NCBI GenBank assembly: GCA_029933755.1
Contig: JAOZNO010000155.1
Span: 1,742 to 7,625 of the forward strand
DNA length: 5,884 bases
Direction: 5' to 3'
Source: Bacteroidales bacterium
Lineage (GTDB): Bacteria; Bacteroidota; Bacteroidia; Bacteroidales; NBLH01
The notes below the pieces were generated by a model that ran no database searches, had not been told where the DNA came from, and saw only the letters and a list, made by a program, of their open reading frames with translations. Shown here piece by piece: positions 1 through 5,884 of the stretch; within the stretch, counting starts at the first letter, position 1, and every line of letters begins with the position of its first letter. The position numbers and the translations under genes were made by a program.

Positions 1-2
1 TG

Positions 3-2084
3 TTATCTAAGTTCTACTCCAGAAGCTCTCTTAATAAATGCTTCGGTGTTTTTCTTTTCATCACGCGTTCGTTTATAGGATTTTGCCTTGCCCAGTTCTT
101 TCAAATCATTTAATTTAATGAGTGATTTAGGGAGATATTCTATTTGATTGTTTTCAATCCATAATTTTTTAAGTTTCTGCATGTTTCCTATACCGGAGGG
201 TACTGTTTTTAAATTATTATTGTTCAACTTAAATATCTTCATTTTTTTTAAGTTTCCAATATTTTCAGGAATTATATTTAAATTGTTGTATGCAAGATTT
301 AATTGGGTTATTTTAGTACAATTACCCAAAGTGTTTGGTAGTTCTGTAATTTGATTCTCACTTACATTCAAATCATATAATGCTGCATTTAATTCTCCAA
401 TACTTTCAGGAATACTACTTATTTTATTTTTGCTGAAATCCAAAATCCTTATCTTTTTAAGATTTCCAACTTCTTTAGGTATTTCACTTAATTTATTTTC
501 AGCAGCCTTTATTGAAGTTAAATTAATAAGTTGTGATATAGAAGGCGGCATGTTGGAGATACTATTTTTTGAAATAATTAACTTTTGAAGGCTACTAATT
601 TTAAAAATAACAGCTGGTATCTTTGTGAAATTATTGCTGCTAATATCTAATTCCTCTAAATCGGTAAGCAAATCCATATTTTCCGGTAACGAATTTATAT
701 TCTTATCCGAAAATTTAAGAATTGTTAACTTTCCTTCGGTAGTAAAATACTGATAAGATGAGTATGTCCTGATATAATTTGCTAAATTGTTATCGGGTAC
801 TGCCTTGCCTATTTTATCGTCAATATGTGCAGCACTACTCTTGGGTGTAATATTTTTATCAGTTTGCTTATCTACAACAATTACCCCTTTTACTGGTTTT
901 ATTGTAAACTCAATCAGATCGTTTAAAACAATATCAAAACTAACTACTTCATTTTTTTTGTATATTTTTGATATCATATTATAAACCGATTCATCATTTT
1001 TAATTGATATGAGCAGATGCTCCTCATCAATAGGATGCCAAAGGTAATTGGGAAAGCTTTCTGAACCTTTACCTGTAAAAAGAATTTTTCCAGAACTGGT
1101 AAATTCCATGATTAAAGGTGTTTTAGGTATAATTTGTTTTGTTTGGCTATAGGGTTTAAAGCTTACAATATTCCATTTTTGTATTAAATCCTGACGGTTT
1201 TTGGTTCTCTGGCTTAAGATTTTGTCAAAAAGTTTTCCTCCAAAGTTATCACTGGCAAAACCAAAAAAATCAATTTCTGAAAAATTATCCCAGTTATTAC
1301 AAAGTCCTGACTTAAAAGTGTTTTTCTCTAATGTAACTGCGTCTAAAACTATTCTTGAATTTGTAAGCATAAATAAATGCCCATTATCTGTTTTGTTTTG
1401 GCTTATACGTGTGTTAATAAAACTGCCGGAACAATTATTTGCAGTTATCATATCATATCCCTGATTATTTTTAAAGAAACACTCTGTAAAAGTAAAGTTT
1501 TCAACCTTCGTAAAATCAACAATACCATAGGTACATTCTTTTATTGTTGTTTTTGTACAGTTAAGTTTGTCTACATTATTGGCAGTTATTCCATAGGTTC
1601 CACTACCATACAAAATAGAATTTTCAACATTTACATTTGTGCAATTTTCAAATCGAAAAACACCTCCAAGACACTCGCCCTTTTCTGGTCCATGTCCGGC
1701 TCTTATATATTTTAATGTGATATTTTTACAATTGTAAAATACTAAAACATTTCCATAGGTAGGTTCTGTTACTAGTTCAGGATGTGATGCGGTGTTTTTT
1801 GTAAAAAAATCTTCACCTGTAATAGTTAAGTTATTTACATTTTTTATATGAATTTCACTACCAGTACTTCCATATACTTTAGTAAGTTCTATATTTGAAT
1901 TAGATGTTTTGCTAATGTTTGACAGTACAATTTTTTGAGAACTAAGCTCAAGTGTGGTATTTGATTTAATTTTATCAACAAATGCTTGTGCTGTAGCTAC
2001 CTTTATATTTTGTGCATTAAGCTTAAATGTAGTTGCAAAAGCTAAAATTACGAACAAAATAAAATACAATTTAAAATCTTTCAT
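3..2084 (-). CDS. Secreted beta-helix / leucine-rich-repeat protein
   Basis: This 693-residue exported protein has no known function. Residues 1-25 form a signal peptide: charged MKDFK, a hydrophobic core to about residue 19, and a likely cleavage near LNAQ. No lipobox Cys is present, so it is not a lipoprotein. Residues 75-265 look like a right-handed parallel beta-helix, with repeated coils such as LVFYNCKNITLKYI, FRFENCTNVNVENSIL and YGITANNVDKLNCTKTTI. Residues 322-396 (IMEFTSSGKILFTGKG, later LWHPIDEEHLLIS) resemble Bacteroidota lipocalin-like domains, a weak call. The VPDNNLANYIRTY segment (429-441) resembles the cap that precedes LRRs in this phylum. Nine LRRs cover 451-658. A basic tail, RTRDEKK through IKRASGVELR, ends the protein, with no type IX secretion sorting domain. 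The stop is TAA at 3-5, so the gene is complete. It probably acts in the periplasm or at the cell surface in binding; no catalytic site is visible. A leader without a Shine-Dalgarno sequence precedes the ATG at 2084. Confidence 0.9.
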   Translation of the reverse strand: MKDFKLYFILFVILAFATTFKLNAQNIKVATAQAFVDKIKSNTTLELSSQKIVLSNISKTSNSNIELTKVYGSTGSEIHIKNVNNLTITGEDFFTKNTASHPELVTEPTYGNVLVFYNCKNITLKYIRAGHGPEKGECLGGVFRFENCTNVNVENSILYGSGTYGITANNVDKLNCTKTTIKECTYGIVDFTKVENFTFTECFFKNNQGYDMITANNCSGSFINTRISQNKTDNGHLFMLTNSRIVLDAVTLEKNTFKSGLCNNWDNFSEIDFFGFASDNFGGKLFDKILSQRTKNRQDLIQKWNIVSFKPYSQTKQIIPKTPLIMEFTSSGKILFTGKGSESFPNYLWHPIDEEHLLISIKNDESVYNMISKIYKKNEVVSFDIVLNDLIEFTIKPVKGVIVVDKQTDKNITPKSSAAHIDDKIGKAVPDNNLANYIRTYSSYQYFTTEGKLTILKFSDKNINSLPENMDLLTDLEELDISSNNFTKIPAVIFKISSLQKLIISKNSISNMPPSISQLINLTSIKAAENKLSEIPKEVGNLKKIRILDFSKNKISSIPESIGELNAALYDLNVSENQITELPNTLGNCTKITQLNLAYNNLNIIPENIGNLKKMKIFKLNNNNLKTVPSGIGNMQKLKKLWIENNQIEYLPKSLIKLNDLKELGKAKSYKRTRDEKKNTEAFIKRASGVELR
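111..734 (-). repeat. Nine tandem leucine-rich repeats (23-residue type)
   Basis: Codons 451-658 encode nine LRRs that follow the pattern LxxLxhxxNxhxxhPxxhxxL. They start at residues 451, 474, 497, 520, 543, 567, 590, 613 and 636. Eight are exactly 23 residues. The fifth (543-566) has 24 because of an extra residue at SIGELN. The concave-face positions are variable and polar (for example ISSNN, ISKNS, AAENK, VSENQ, LNNNN), as expected for a ligand-binding solenoid. A tenth, degenerate start (NDLKEL, 659-664) leads into the basic tail. Repeat register is clear by eye; the ligand is unknown. Confidence 0.92.
1290..1862 (-). repeat. Degenerate beta-helix coils within the LRR/beta-helix gene
   Basis: These codons (residues 75-265) encode successive coils of about 20-26 residues with alternating hydrophobic residues and Asn/Cys/Thr-rich turns. 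Recurrent NC or NN steps occur at N118-C119, N147-C148, N169-N170 and N217-C218, as in pectate-lyase-type parallel beta-helices. The Asn positions suggest an asparagine ladder. The coils are too diverged to show as DNA repeats. The conserved acidic and arginine catalytic set of pectate lyases is not recognisable, so I call a fold, not an enzyme. Confidence 0.65.
2010..2084 (-). other. Sec signal peptide of the LRR/beta-helix protein
   Basis: Codons 1-25 encode a basic N-terminus (two Lys), an uninterrupted hydrophobic stretch YFILFVILAFATTF, and KLNAQ at the end. Cleavage is expected after A24 or Q25, a frequent ending of Bacteroidota signal peptides. The absence of Cys after the core argues against signal peptidase II. 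Confidence 0.85.
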
Positions 2085-2123
2085 TATAAAATAGTTTTAC
2101 GAATTTTTAGCTAAACAGACAAT

Positions 2124-2139
2124 CGAATTTATAATTTCG
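2124..2139. promoter_or_regulatory. 16-bp imperfect palindrome in the LRR gene leader
   Basis: The sequence is a dyad with CGAA/TTCG arms around a TTATAA core and one mismatched pair. It lies downstream of the candidate promoter and 40-55 bases upstream of the start codon. It could be an operator or an mRNA hairpin. No regulator is suggested by the window, and A/T-rich dyads arise by chance. Confidence 0.2.
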
Positions 2140-2170
2140 TTTGTACAGCTAATCGTTCGGGTTAATTTCG

Positions 2171-2202
2171 CAAAATAAAACGAATGCTGGTATTAGCCAA
2201 AA
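2171..2202 (-). promoter_or_regulatory. Candidate Bacteroidota-type promoter for the LRR/beta-helix gene
   Basis: Read on the minus strand, TTTTGG (2197-2202) gives a -33-like TTTG, and TTATTTTG (2171-2178) matches the -7 consensus TAnnTTTG at all but one defined position. The spacer between the TTTG and the -7 box is about 19 bases, in the usual range for the primary Bacteroidota sigma factor. Transcription would start near 2164, giving a leader of about 80 bases before the ATG at 2084. In such A/T-rich DNA a chance match is possible. Confidence 0.4.
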
Positions 2203-2283
2203 GTTTTATCTAAATTAAAATGGTTTTTGTCAATTTCTTTGAGGTTTCTACAAGTTTAATACGATTCTAAGTCGTGAATAGTT

Positions 2284-4539
2284 CTACTTTTGCGATTTTC
2301 GATATAACAAATCGGCCATAGCAAATCGTAATTCGCTATAGGTGTATTCATCACCAAGTGCTTGTTTAATTGGGCCTAAGTTATAGGTTTCTAATTTTTC
2401 AGCAACATTTACAATATTTTTAAGCTTTTTAGGCTCAATAAACTGCTTTGCTTCAATTTTACCCTGAGCAACATAAGTGCTTAAGTGACTTGCAATTGTG
2501 CCAACAACCAATTCTCGTTCTTTTGCTATTTCTTCAATATTTTTCCCTTGTTGGAAAAGTTCAAAACTTATTTCGCGGGTAGCTTGACCTTTTTCTTTAG
2601 GAGTCTTACTTTTTACTGACTTTTTCTTTGTTTTAACAAAGTCTGGTACTTGCTTTTCTCTATTTTTATATAGTTCCGAATCGGTTAATTGTTCTTTTGT
2701 AAGATCTAAATTTTTGATTGTAGCTTCAAGCATTGCTTCGGCTTTATGTATTTTTTGAAGCTGGCCAAAAAACAAACGCTCTACATCTTTTAACTCACCA
2801 AGGTATTTTTTTACACGGGTTTCTGTTTTTAATTCATTTATTTTCGAGAATATTTTTTCAGAGAAACTCTTTAAAATTGGTTCAAAATGCTTTTTGGCCG
2901 CCTGTACTCGGTCTAAAAGCACTTCTTGATAGTTATTTGCATTTGTTCTTGAAATTTTTTCAATCTGCAAAATAAATTTTTTGGAAACACTTAATGGTTC
3001 TTGTAATTGTTGCTGTATCTCTTTTGCCCAAGAATGATATTTTTGTTTTACTAATTTTTTTTCATCCTTAGTATAAGTTTGTAAATGATAATAATACTGA
3101 TTTGAAATTGACTGAAAATCAAAGGCCGATTTCACAAATCCATTTATATAATCTTTTAAACCATCATTAAATTTATTTTTTAATTCTTCCTTTGTTTCTT
3201 TTGTTTGGGCAAATTCATTTAATAAACTATCCTGTTTTAAACCGTTATACTTAATGGGTTCTGTTAGTACCAGTCCTTCTAATGAAGTTAAACGCGACAA
3301 AGCAACATAAACCTGACCGGGAGCAAATGCACGCGAAACATCAATCATTGCCTTTTCAAAAGTTAAGCCTTGACTTTTATGTACTGTGATAGCCCAAGCC
3401 AATTTTAGCGGGTAATGTGTGAAACTCCCCTTTACATCTTCCGTAATTTTATTCGTTTCTTTATCCAGACTATATTTTTTATTCTCCCATGTATATTTAT
3501 CAACACTTACTACATCACTACCATCATTAAAATCCACTTCAATAGTTTCTTCTGATAGAGATTTTATAGTACCAATTTTACCATTAAAATATCGCTTTTC
3601 ACCCGAATAATCGTTTTTAACAAACATTACTTGTGCACCTTTTTTTAGCTCCAATGTTTCTTCAAGTGGAAACATGTGTTCAGAAAAATCGCCAATAACT
3701 TCTGCGCGAAACTTGTGGGTTTTATTCTTATTTTTTTTTAATTCCTCACTATTGGTCTGGTCTGCTTTATAGTTATGAGTAGTTAAAAAAACATATCCCT
3801 CTTCGGGCTTGGGTTTAAAATTTGGTTTATGATATTGATTTAAGGTATTTATATCCTGTTCGGTTATTTTGTTTTCACGTAAGTTATTTAAAATTGAAAT
3901 AAAAGCCTGGTTGGTTTGTCGAAATATTTTCTCCAATTCAACATAAACCATTTTGCTCTGCTTAAGCGACTGTGCTTCAAAGAAAAACATCCCTTTATAG
4001 TGGTTTCTCAGATAGCTCCACTCCGCATCTTTTACTACTGGTGGAAGTTGCAACATATCGCCAATAAACAATATTTGCACACCTCCAAAAGCAAGATCCT
4101 TTCGTCGTCGGATATGCTTTAGCACAACATCAATAGCATCCAGAATATCTGCCCGTAGCATACTAACTTCATCAATAATTAGAAGCTCTAGCTCTTTAAG
4201 CATATTACGCTTAGTTTTGTTCATTTGCAAGTTCTCAATAATTGAGCGTGGCGTACTCATTTTGAAATACATATCCTGACTTGCTGCAAGTTCATTGCTT
4301 GGAATAAAGGTGCCAAAAGGTAGTTGAAAAAGAGAGTGTAAGGTTACACCACCAGCATTTATGGCTGCAATACCAGTTGGAGCTGCTATTATCGTATTTT
4401 TATGGGTAAGATGGATAATTTCTTTTAGGAAAGTCGTTTTACCTGTTCCTGCTTTTCCTGTTAAAAAAATATGCCTGTTTGTGCTGTTTACAAATTGTAA
4501 TGCTGTAGAGGCTGTTTCATTATTTTCGGATAAATACAT
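2284..4539 (-). CDS. SF1B PIF1/RecD-like DNA helicase with C-terminal helix-turn-helix
   Basis: This is a 751-residue ATP-dependent helicase of superfamily 1B, expected to unwind DNA 5' to 3' in repair or replication. The motifs, in order, are Walker A GKAGTGKTT (28-36, K34), motif Ia APTGIAAINAGG (53-64), Walker B LLIIDEVSM (119-127, D123/E124), motif III GDMLQLPPV (160-168), a likely arginine finger in EKIFRQ (R207), the UvrD_C_2-type motif V WAITVHKSQGLTF (382-394), and motif VI YVALSRLTSL (411-420, R416). All are intact. Residues 440-615 are charged and mainly helical, without a recognisable fold. Residues 618-656 form a Lys-rich linker. Residues 657-746 resemble the HTH_40 domain found at the C-termini of some RecQ helicases and YpbB, including NIEEIAKERELVVGTIASHL. 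That domain probably helps bind DNA. The ATG at 4539 places Walker A at the usual distance from the N-terminus. No HRDC domain is evident. The preceding exonuclease gene hints at a shared repair role, but this is inference. Confidence 0.94.
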   Translation of the reverse strand: MYLSENNETASTALQFVNSTNRHIFLTGKAGTGKTTFLKEIIHLTHKNTIIAAPTGIAAINAGGVTLHSLFQLPFGTFIPSNELAASQDMYFKMSTPRSIIENLQMNKTKRNMLKELELLIIDEVSMLRADILDAIDVVLKHIRRRKDLAFGGVQILFIGDMLQLPPVVKDAEWSYLRNHYKGMFFFEAQSLKQSKMVYVELEKIFRQTNQAFISILNNLRENKITEQDINTLNQYHKPNFKPKPEEGYVFLTTHNYKADQTNSEELKKNKNKTHKFRAEVIGDFSEHMFPLEETLELKKGAQVMFVKNDYSGEKRYFNGKIGTIKSLSEETIEVDFNDGSDVVSVDKYTWENKKYSLDKETNKITEDVKGSFTHYPLKLAWAITVHKSQGLTFEKAMIDVSRAFAPGQVYVALSRLTSLEGLVLTEPIKYNGLKQDSLLNEFAQTKETKEELKNKFNDGLKDYINGFVKSAFDFQSISNQYYYHLQTYTKDEKKLVKQKYHSWAKEIQQQLQEPLSVSKKFILQIEKISRTNANNYQEVLLDRVQAAKKHFEPILKSFSEKIFSKINELKTETRVKKYLGELKDVERLFFGQLQKIHKAEAMLEATIKNLDLTKEQLTDSELYKNREKQVPDFVKTKKKSVKSKTPKEKGQATREISFELFQQGKNIEEIAKERELVVGTIASHLSTYVAQGKIEAKQFIEPKKLKNIVNVAEKLETYNLGPIKQALGDEYTYSELRFAMADLLYRKSQK

Positions 4540-4686
4540 AGAGGTAAAAATACTATTATTTGGTTTATCTAAACTATAAATAAAAATATTTTAGAAATAA
4601 GTTTGTTGTATCTTTTTAAATTGCTTATTTACAGCAAGTCCGTCTGTGTGCGAATGAATTTATAAATTAATCAGCTTAAGAACGTA
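4540..4686. other. Intergenic region upstream of the helicase gene
   Basis: This 147-base gap lies between the exonuclease stop and the helicase start. It holds a 5-bp stem (4621-4625 with 4633-4637, loop of 7) and a perfect 12-bp A/T palindrome at 4657-4668. Neither is followed by a U-tract on the minus strand, so no intrinsic terminator can be called. I found no good match to the Bacteroidota promoter pattern (TTTG, then TAnnTTTG). The closest -7-like strings (around 4556-4575) lack a properly spaced -33 element. It is therefore unclear whether the helicase is read through from the exonuclease or has its own promoter. Confidence 0.5.
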
Positions 4687-5268
4687 TTATATTTGTGCAG
4701 ACAGCAATTTTTTATATACTTCCAGTGAAGCCCACGCATCAGTTGCAGCATATTTTAATTGTCCGTGACCTAAAGTTTCAGCTTCCCAGTTTGAAAGACG
4801 TTTTGATTTTGAAATTCTAAATCCTAAAACAATTGCCGCTAATTTCTGCAAACTAAAATTTTGAATATCAAACTCTTTTACAAAATCCTGTAATTCGATA
4901 AATGACTGCGCTTCAAACTTTTTTAATACCTTTAGTGCTTTTAAGTCATCTCTTATTGCTACACCAACTTTCACAACGCTTTTATCAGCCAATAAATCTG
5001 CAATAGACTTGTGTAAGCCATTTCCATTTAAGCGGAATAAAAAAGCTTGATCACTATTTGATAATTGTAATAATGCAACTTTATTAATTCGTCCTTTTTT
5101 AAAAGAGGGTCTTGTTTCTGTATCAAAACCAATTATCTCAGAATTTTTCAGAATGGCAATTGCCTTAAGTACATCAGTTTCATTCTCAACAACTTTTATT
5201 TTACCCTCAAAGGCTCCTAATGGAAGCTCATTCATTTCTTCTTTTGTTATGCTTTTTGCAAATTGCAT
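4687..5268 (-). CDS. DEDDy-type 3'-5' exonuclease (RNase D/WRN exonuclease-like)
   Basis: This 193-residue cytoplasmic protein is a single-domain 3'-5' exonuclease that should remove nucleotides from DNA or RNA 3' ends by two-metal-ion hydrolysis. All three exonuclease motifs are present. Exo I is GFDTETRP with D49 and E51. Exo II is VGVAIRDDLKAL, with D108 as the expected metal ligand by comparison with WRN. Exo III is YAATDAWASLEVY with Y173 and D177, the Tyr spacing of the DEDDy subclass and very close to the WRN exonuclease sequence. There is no HRDC domain, which separates it from full-length RNase D, and no fused helicase. The N-terminal ITKEEMNELPLGAFEGKI stretch is typical of the Bacteroidota members. 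The ATG at 5268 fits that start, follows an A/T-rich leader without a Shine-Dalgarno sequence, and lies 22 bases after the DUF5063 gene. The substrate (DNA or RNA) cannot be told from sequence. Confidence 0.94.
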   Translation of the reverse strand: MQFAKSITKEEMNELPLGAFEGKIKVVENETDVLKAIAILKNSEIIGFDTETRPSFKKGRINKVALLQLSNSDQAFLFRLNGNGLHKSIADLLADKSVVKVGVAIRDDLKALKVLKKFEAQSFIELQDFVKEFDIQNFSLQKLAAIVLGFRISKSKRLSNWEAETLGHGQLKYAATDAWASLEVYKKLLSAQI

Positions 5269-5290
5269 ATTGTTTTAATATATATAATTA

Positions 5291-5884
5291 TTATTCTTTA
5301 AAATCATCAAATCTCTGGTTAATTAACCAGCCATCAGTATCTTTGTTGCTATTTTCATCTAATTTAGAAATGGAATTATCTTCTTCATCTTCCAAACTTT
5401 CTGCTCCATAAATAATATTATGAATAATTGGCAAAACAGCTAATAAACGGGGTCCCCAATATCTTTCAAAATTTATTTTACAATCAAGCAATCCGCCCAC
5501 CATGCTTTCAGCATTAGCAATTTCATTTAGTGTAACAATATCTTTCATATCCTGATAAACATCTGTTAAGCCTTCTGAAAGGCTAATGCTTTCATTATTC
5601 TCAGTCTCTTGTGTTTCAGGTGTCAATACTTCAAAAAAAGATTCATGCGAACCTAATTTACTTGCTAGTCCATTTTGTATAAACTGCCAGTCTTCTTCCT
5701 GAACAAATTTCTCAACATATAAATCTTCACTATCTTCAGGTACAGGTAACACAGAGGCTTTTAAATAAATTAGACTCAATATCTTTTGTGTTTTTTCCAA
5801 AAACTCCTTCTTCGAAAATTCAGTCATACTTTCTATTAGCATACAATATTCATTGGCTACCAATAAAAAATCATCTATATTTTG
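5291..5884 (-). CDS. DUF5063 domain protein, 5'-truncated by the window edge
   Basis: The visible part is 197 residues and most of a small, acidic, probably cytoplasmic protein of the DUF5063 family, whose function is unknown. Counting from the window edge, family-like segments are LSLIYLKASVLP (36-47), the stretch around SEGLTDVYQDMKDIV (103-117), and NFERYWGPRLLAVLPIIH (138-155). A variable Asp/Glu/Asn/Ser-rich tail (161-184) follows. There is no signal peptide or membrane segment. The first usable start codon inside the window is a TTG at 5863, but I do not accept it: the frame stays open to the edge, and those seven codons read QNIDDFL, continuing the helix the family has there. The true start therefore lies beyond base 5884, probably a short distance away. 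The gene ends with TAA only 22 bases before the exonuclease start, so the two are likely co-transcribed. The family assignment rests on remembered family motifs and on the neighbour. The reading frame itself is secure. Confidence 0.85.
   Translation of the reverse strand, partial: QNIDDFLLVANEYCMLIESMTEFSKKEFLEKTQKILSLIYLKASVLPVPEDSEDLYVEKFVQEEDWQFIQNGLASKLGSHESFFEVLTPETQETENNESISLSEGLTDVYQDMKDIVTLNEIANAESMVGGLLDCKINFERYWGPRLLAVLPIIHNIIYGAESLEDEEDNSISKLDENSNKDTDGWLINQRFDDFKE

Noticed and set aside
148..1715. Plus-strand open frames across the LRR gene
   Set aside because: They overlap a clear minus-strand gene with signal peptide and repeats. Their hydrophobic translations are complements of A/T-rich coding sequence and show no domain.
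2261..2275. ACGA/TCGT stem just after the helicase stop as a terminator
   Set aside because: It has only four base pairs, a 7-base loop and no U-tract, so it is indistinguishable from chance.
3731..3739. Run of nine A (minus strand) inside the helicase gene as a slippage or phase-variation site
   Set aside because: It encodes Lys-Lys-Asn in frame within an intact gene. Runs of eight A also occur near 242-249 and elsewhere, so it reflects base composition.
4621..4637. Small hairpin (5-bp stem, 7-base loop) after the exonuclease gene as a terminator
   Set aside because: The stem is short and A/T-rich and is not followed by a U-tract on the minus strand.
2733..5411. Plus-strand open frames across the helicase, exonuclease and DUF5063 genes
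   Set aside because: All lie opposite conserved minus-strand genes, are short, and look like antisense shadows.
5861..5863. TTG as the start codon of the DUF5063 gene
   Set aside because: The frame is open upstream to the window edge and encodes family-like sequence, so the TTG is read as an internal Leu codon.
2284..5884. Anti-phage defence island (helicase plus nuclease plus unknown protein)
   Set aside because: The exonuclease and DUF5063 pair looks like a core Bacteroidia housekeeping locus. The helicase is a widespread chromosomal type, and no mobility gene, sensor or effector is present.

Overview
The window is strongly AT-rich and looks like a chromosomal piece of a Bacteroidota genome, most likely in or near the Bacteroidales/Marinilabiliales. 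The main evidence is a DUF5063 protein directly followed by a stand-alone DEDDy 3'-5' exonuclease, a gene pair I know from Bacteroidia. Supporting evidence is a PIF1/RecD-like helicase with a C-terminal helix-turn-helix of the kind common in this phylum, a secreted protein with Bacteroidota-style leucine-rich repeats, and A/T-rich start regions with no clear Shine-Dalgarno sequence. No RNA gene, insertion sequence, CRISPR array or phage gene was seen.

All four genes lie on the minus strand, so transcription runs from high to low coordinates. At the right edge (5291-5884) is the DUF5063 protein, whose 5' end lies outside the window. After 22 bases comes the DEDDy exonuclease (4687-5268), almost certainly in the same transcript. 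A 147-base gap separates it from the large helicase (2284-4539). A 199-base gap with a plausible Bacteroidota-type promoter then leads to a 693-residue secreted protein (3-2084) that joins a right-handed beta-helix, a possible lipocalin-like domain and nine leucine-rich repeats.

The three upstream genes suit nucleic-acid maintenance. The exonuclease carries the catalytic residues of the WRN/RNase D class, and the helicase carries all the main SF1B motifs. The DUF5063 protein has no known activity, and its tight linkage to the exonuclease is the only clue to its role. The secreted protein appears unrelated in function and probably has its own promoter. Apart from its domain combination and the DUF5063/exonuclease pair, the region looks like ordinary chromosome, and I found no convincing new multi-gene system.
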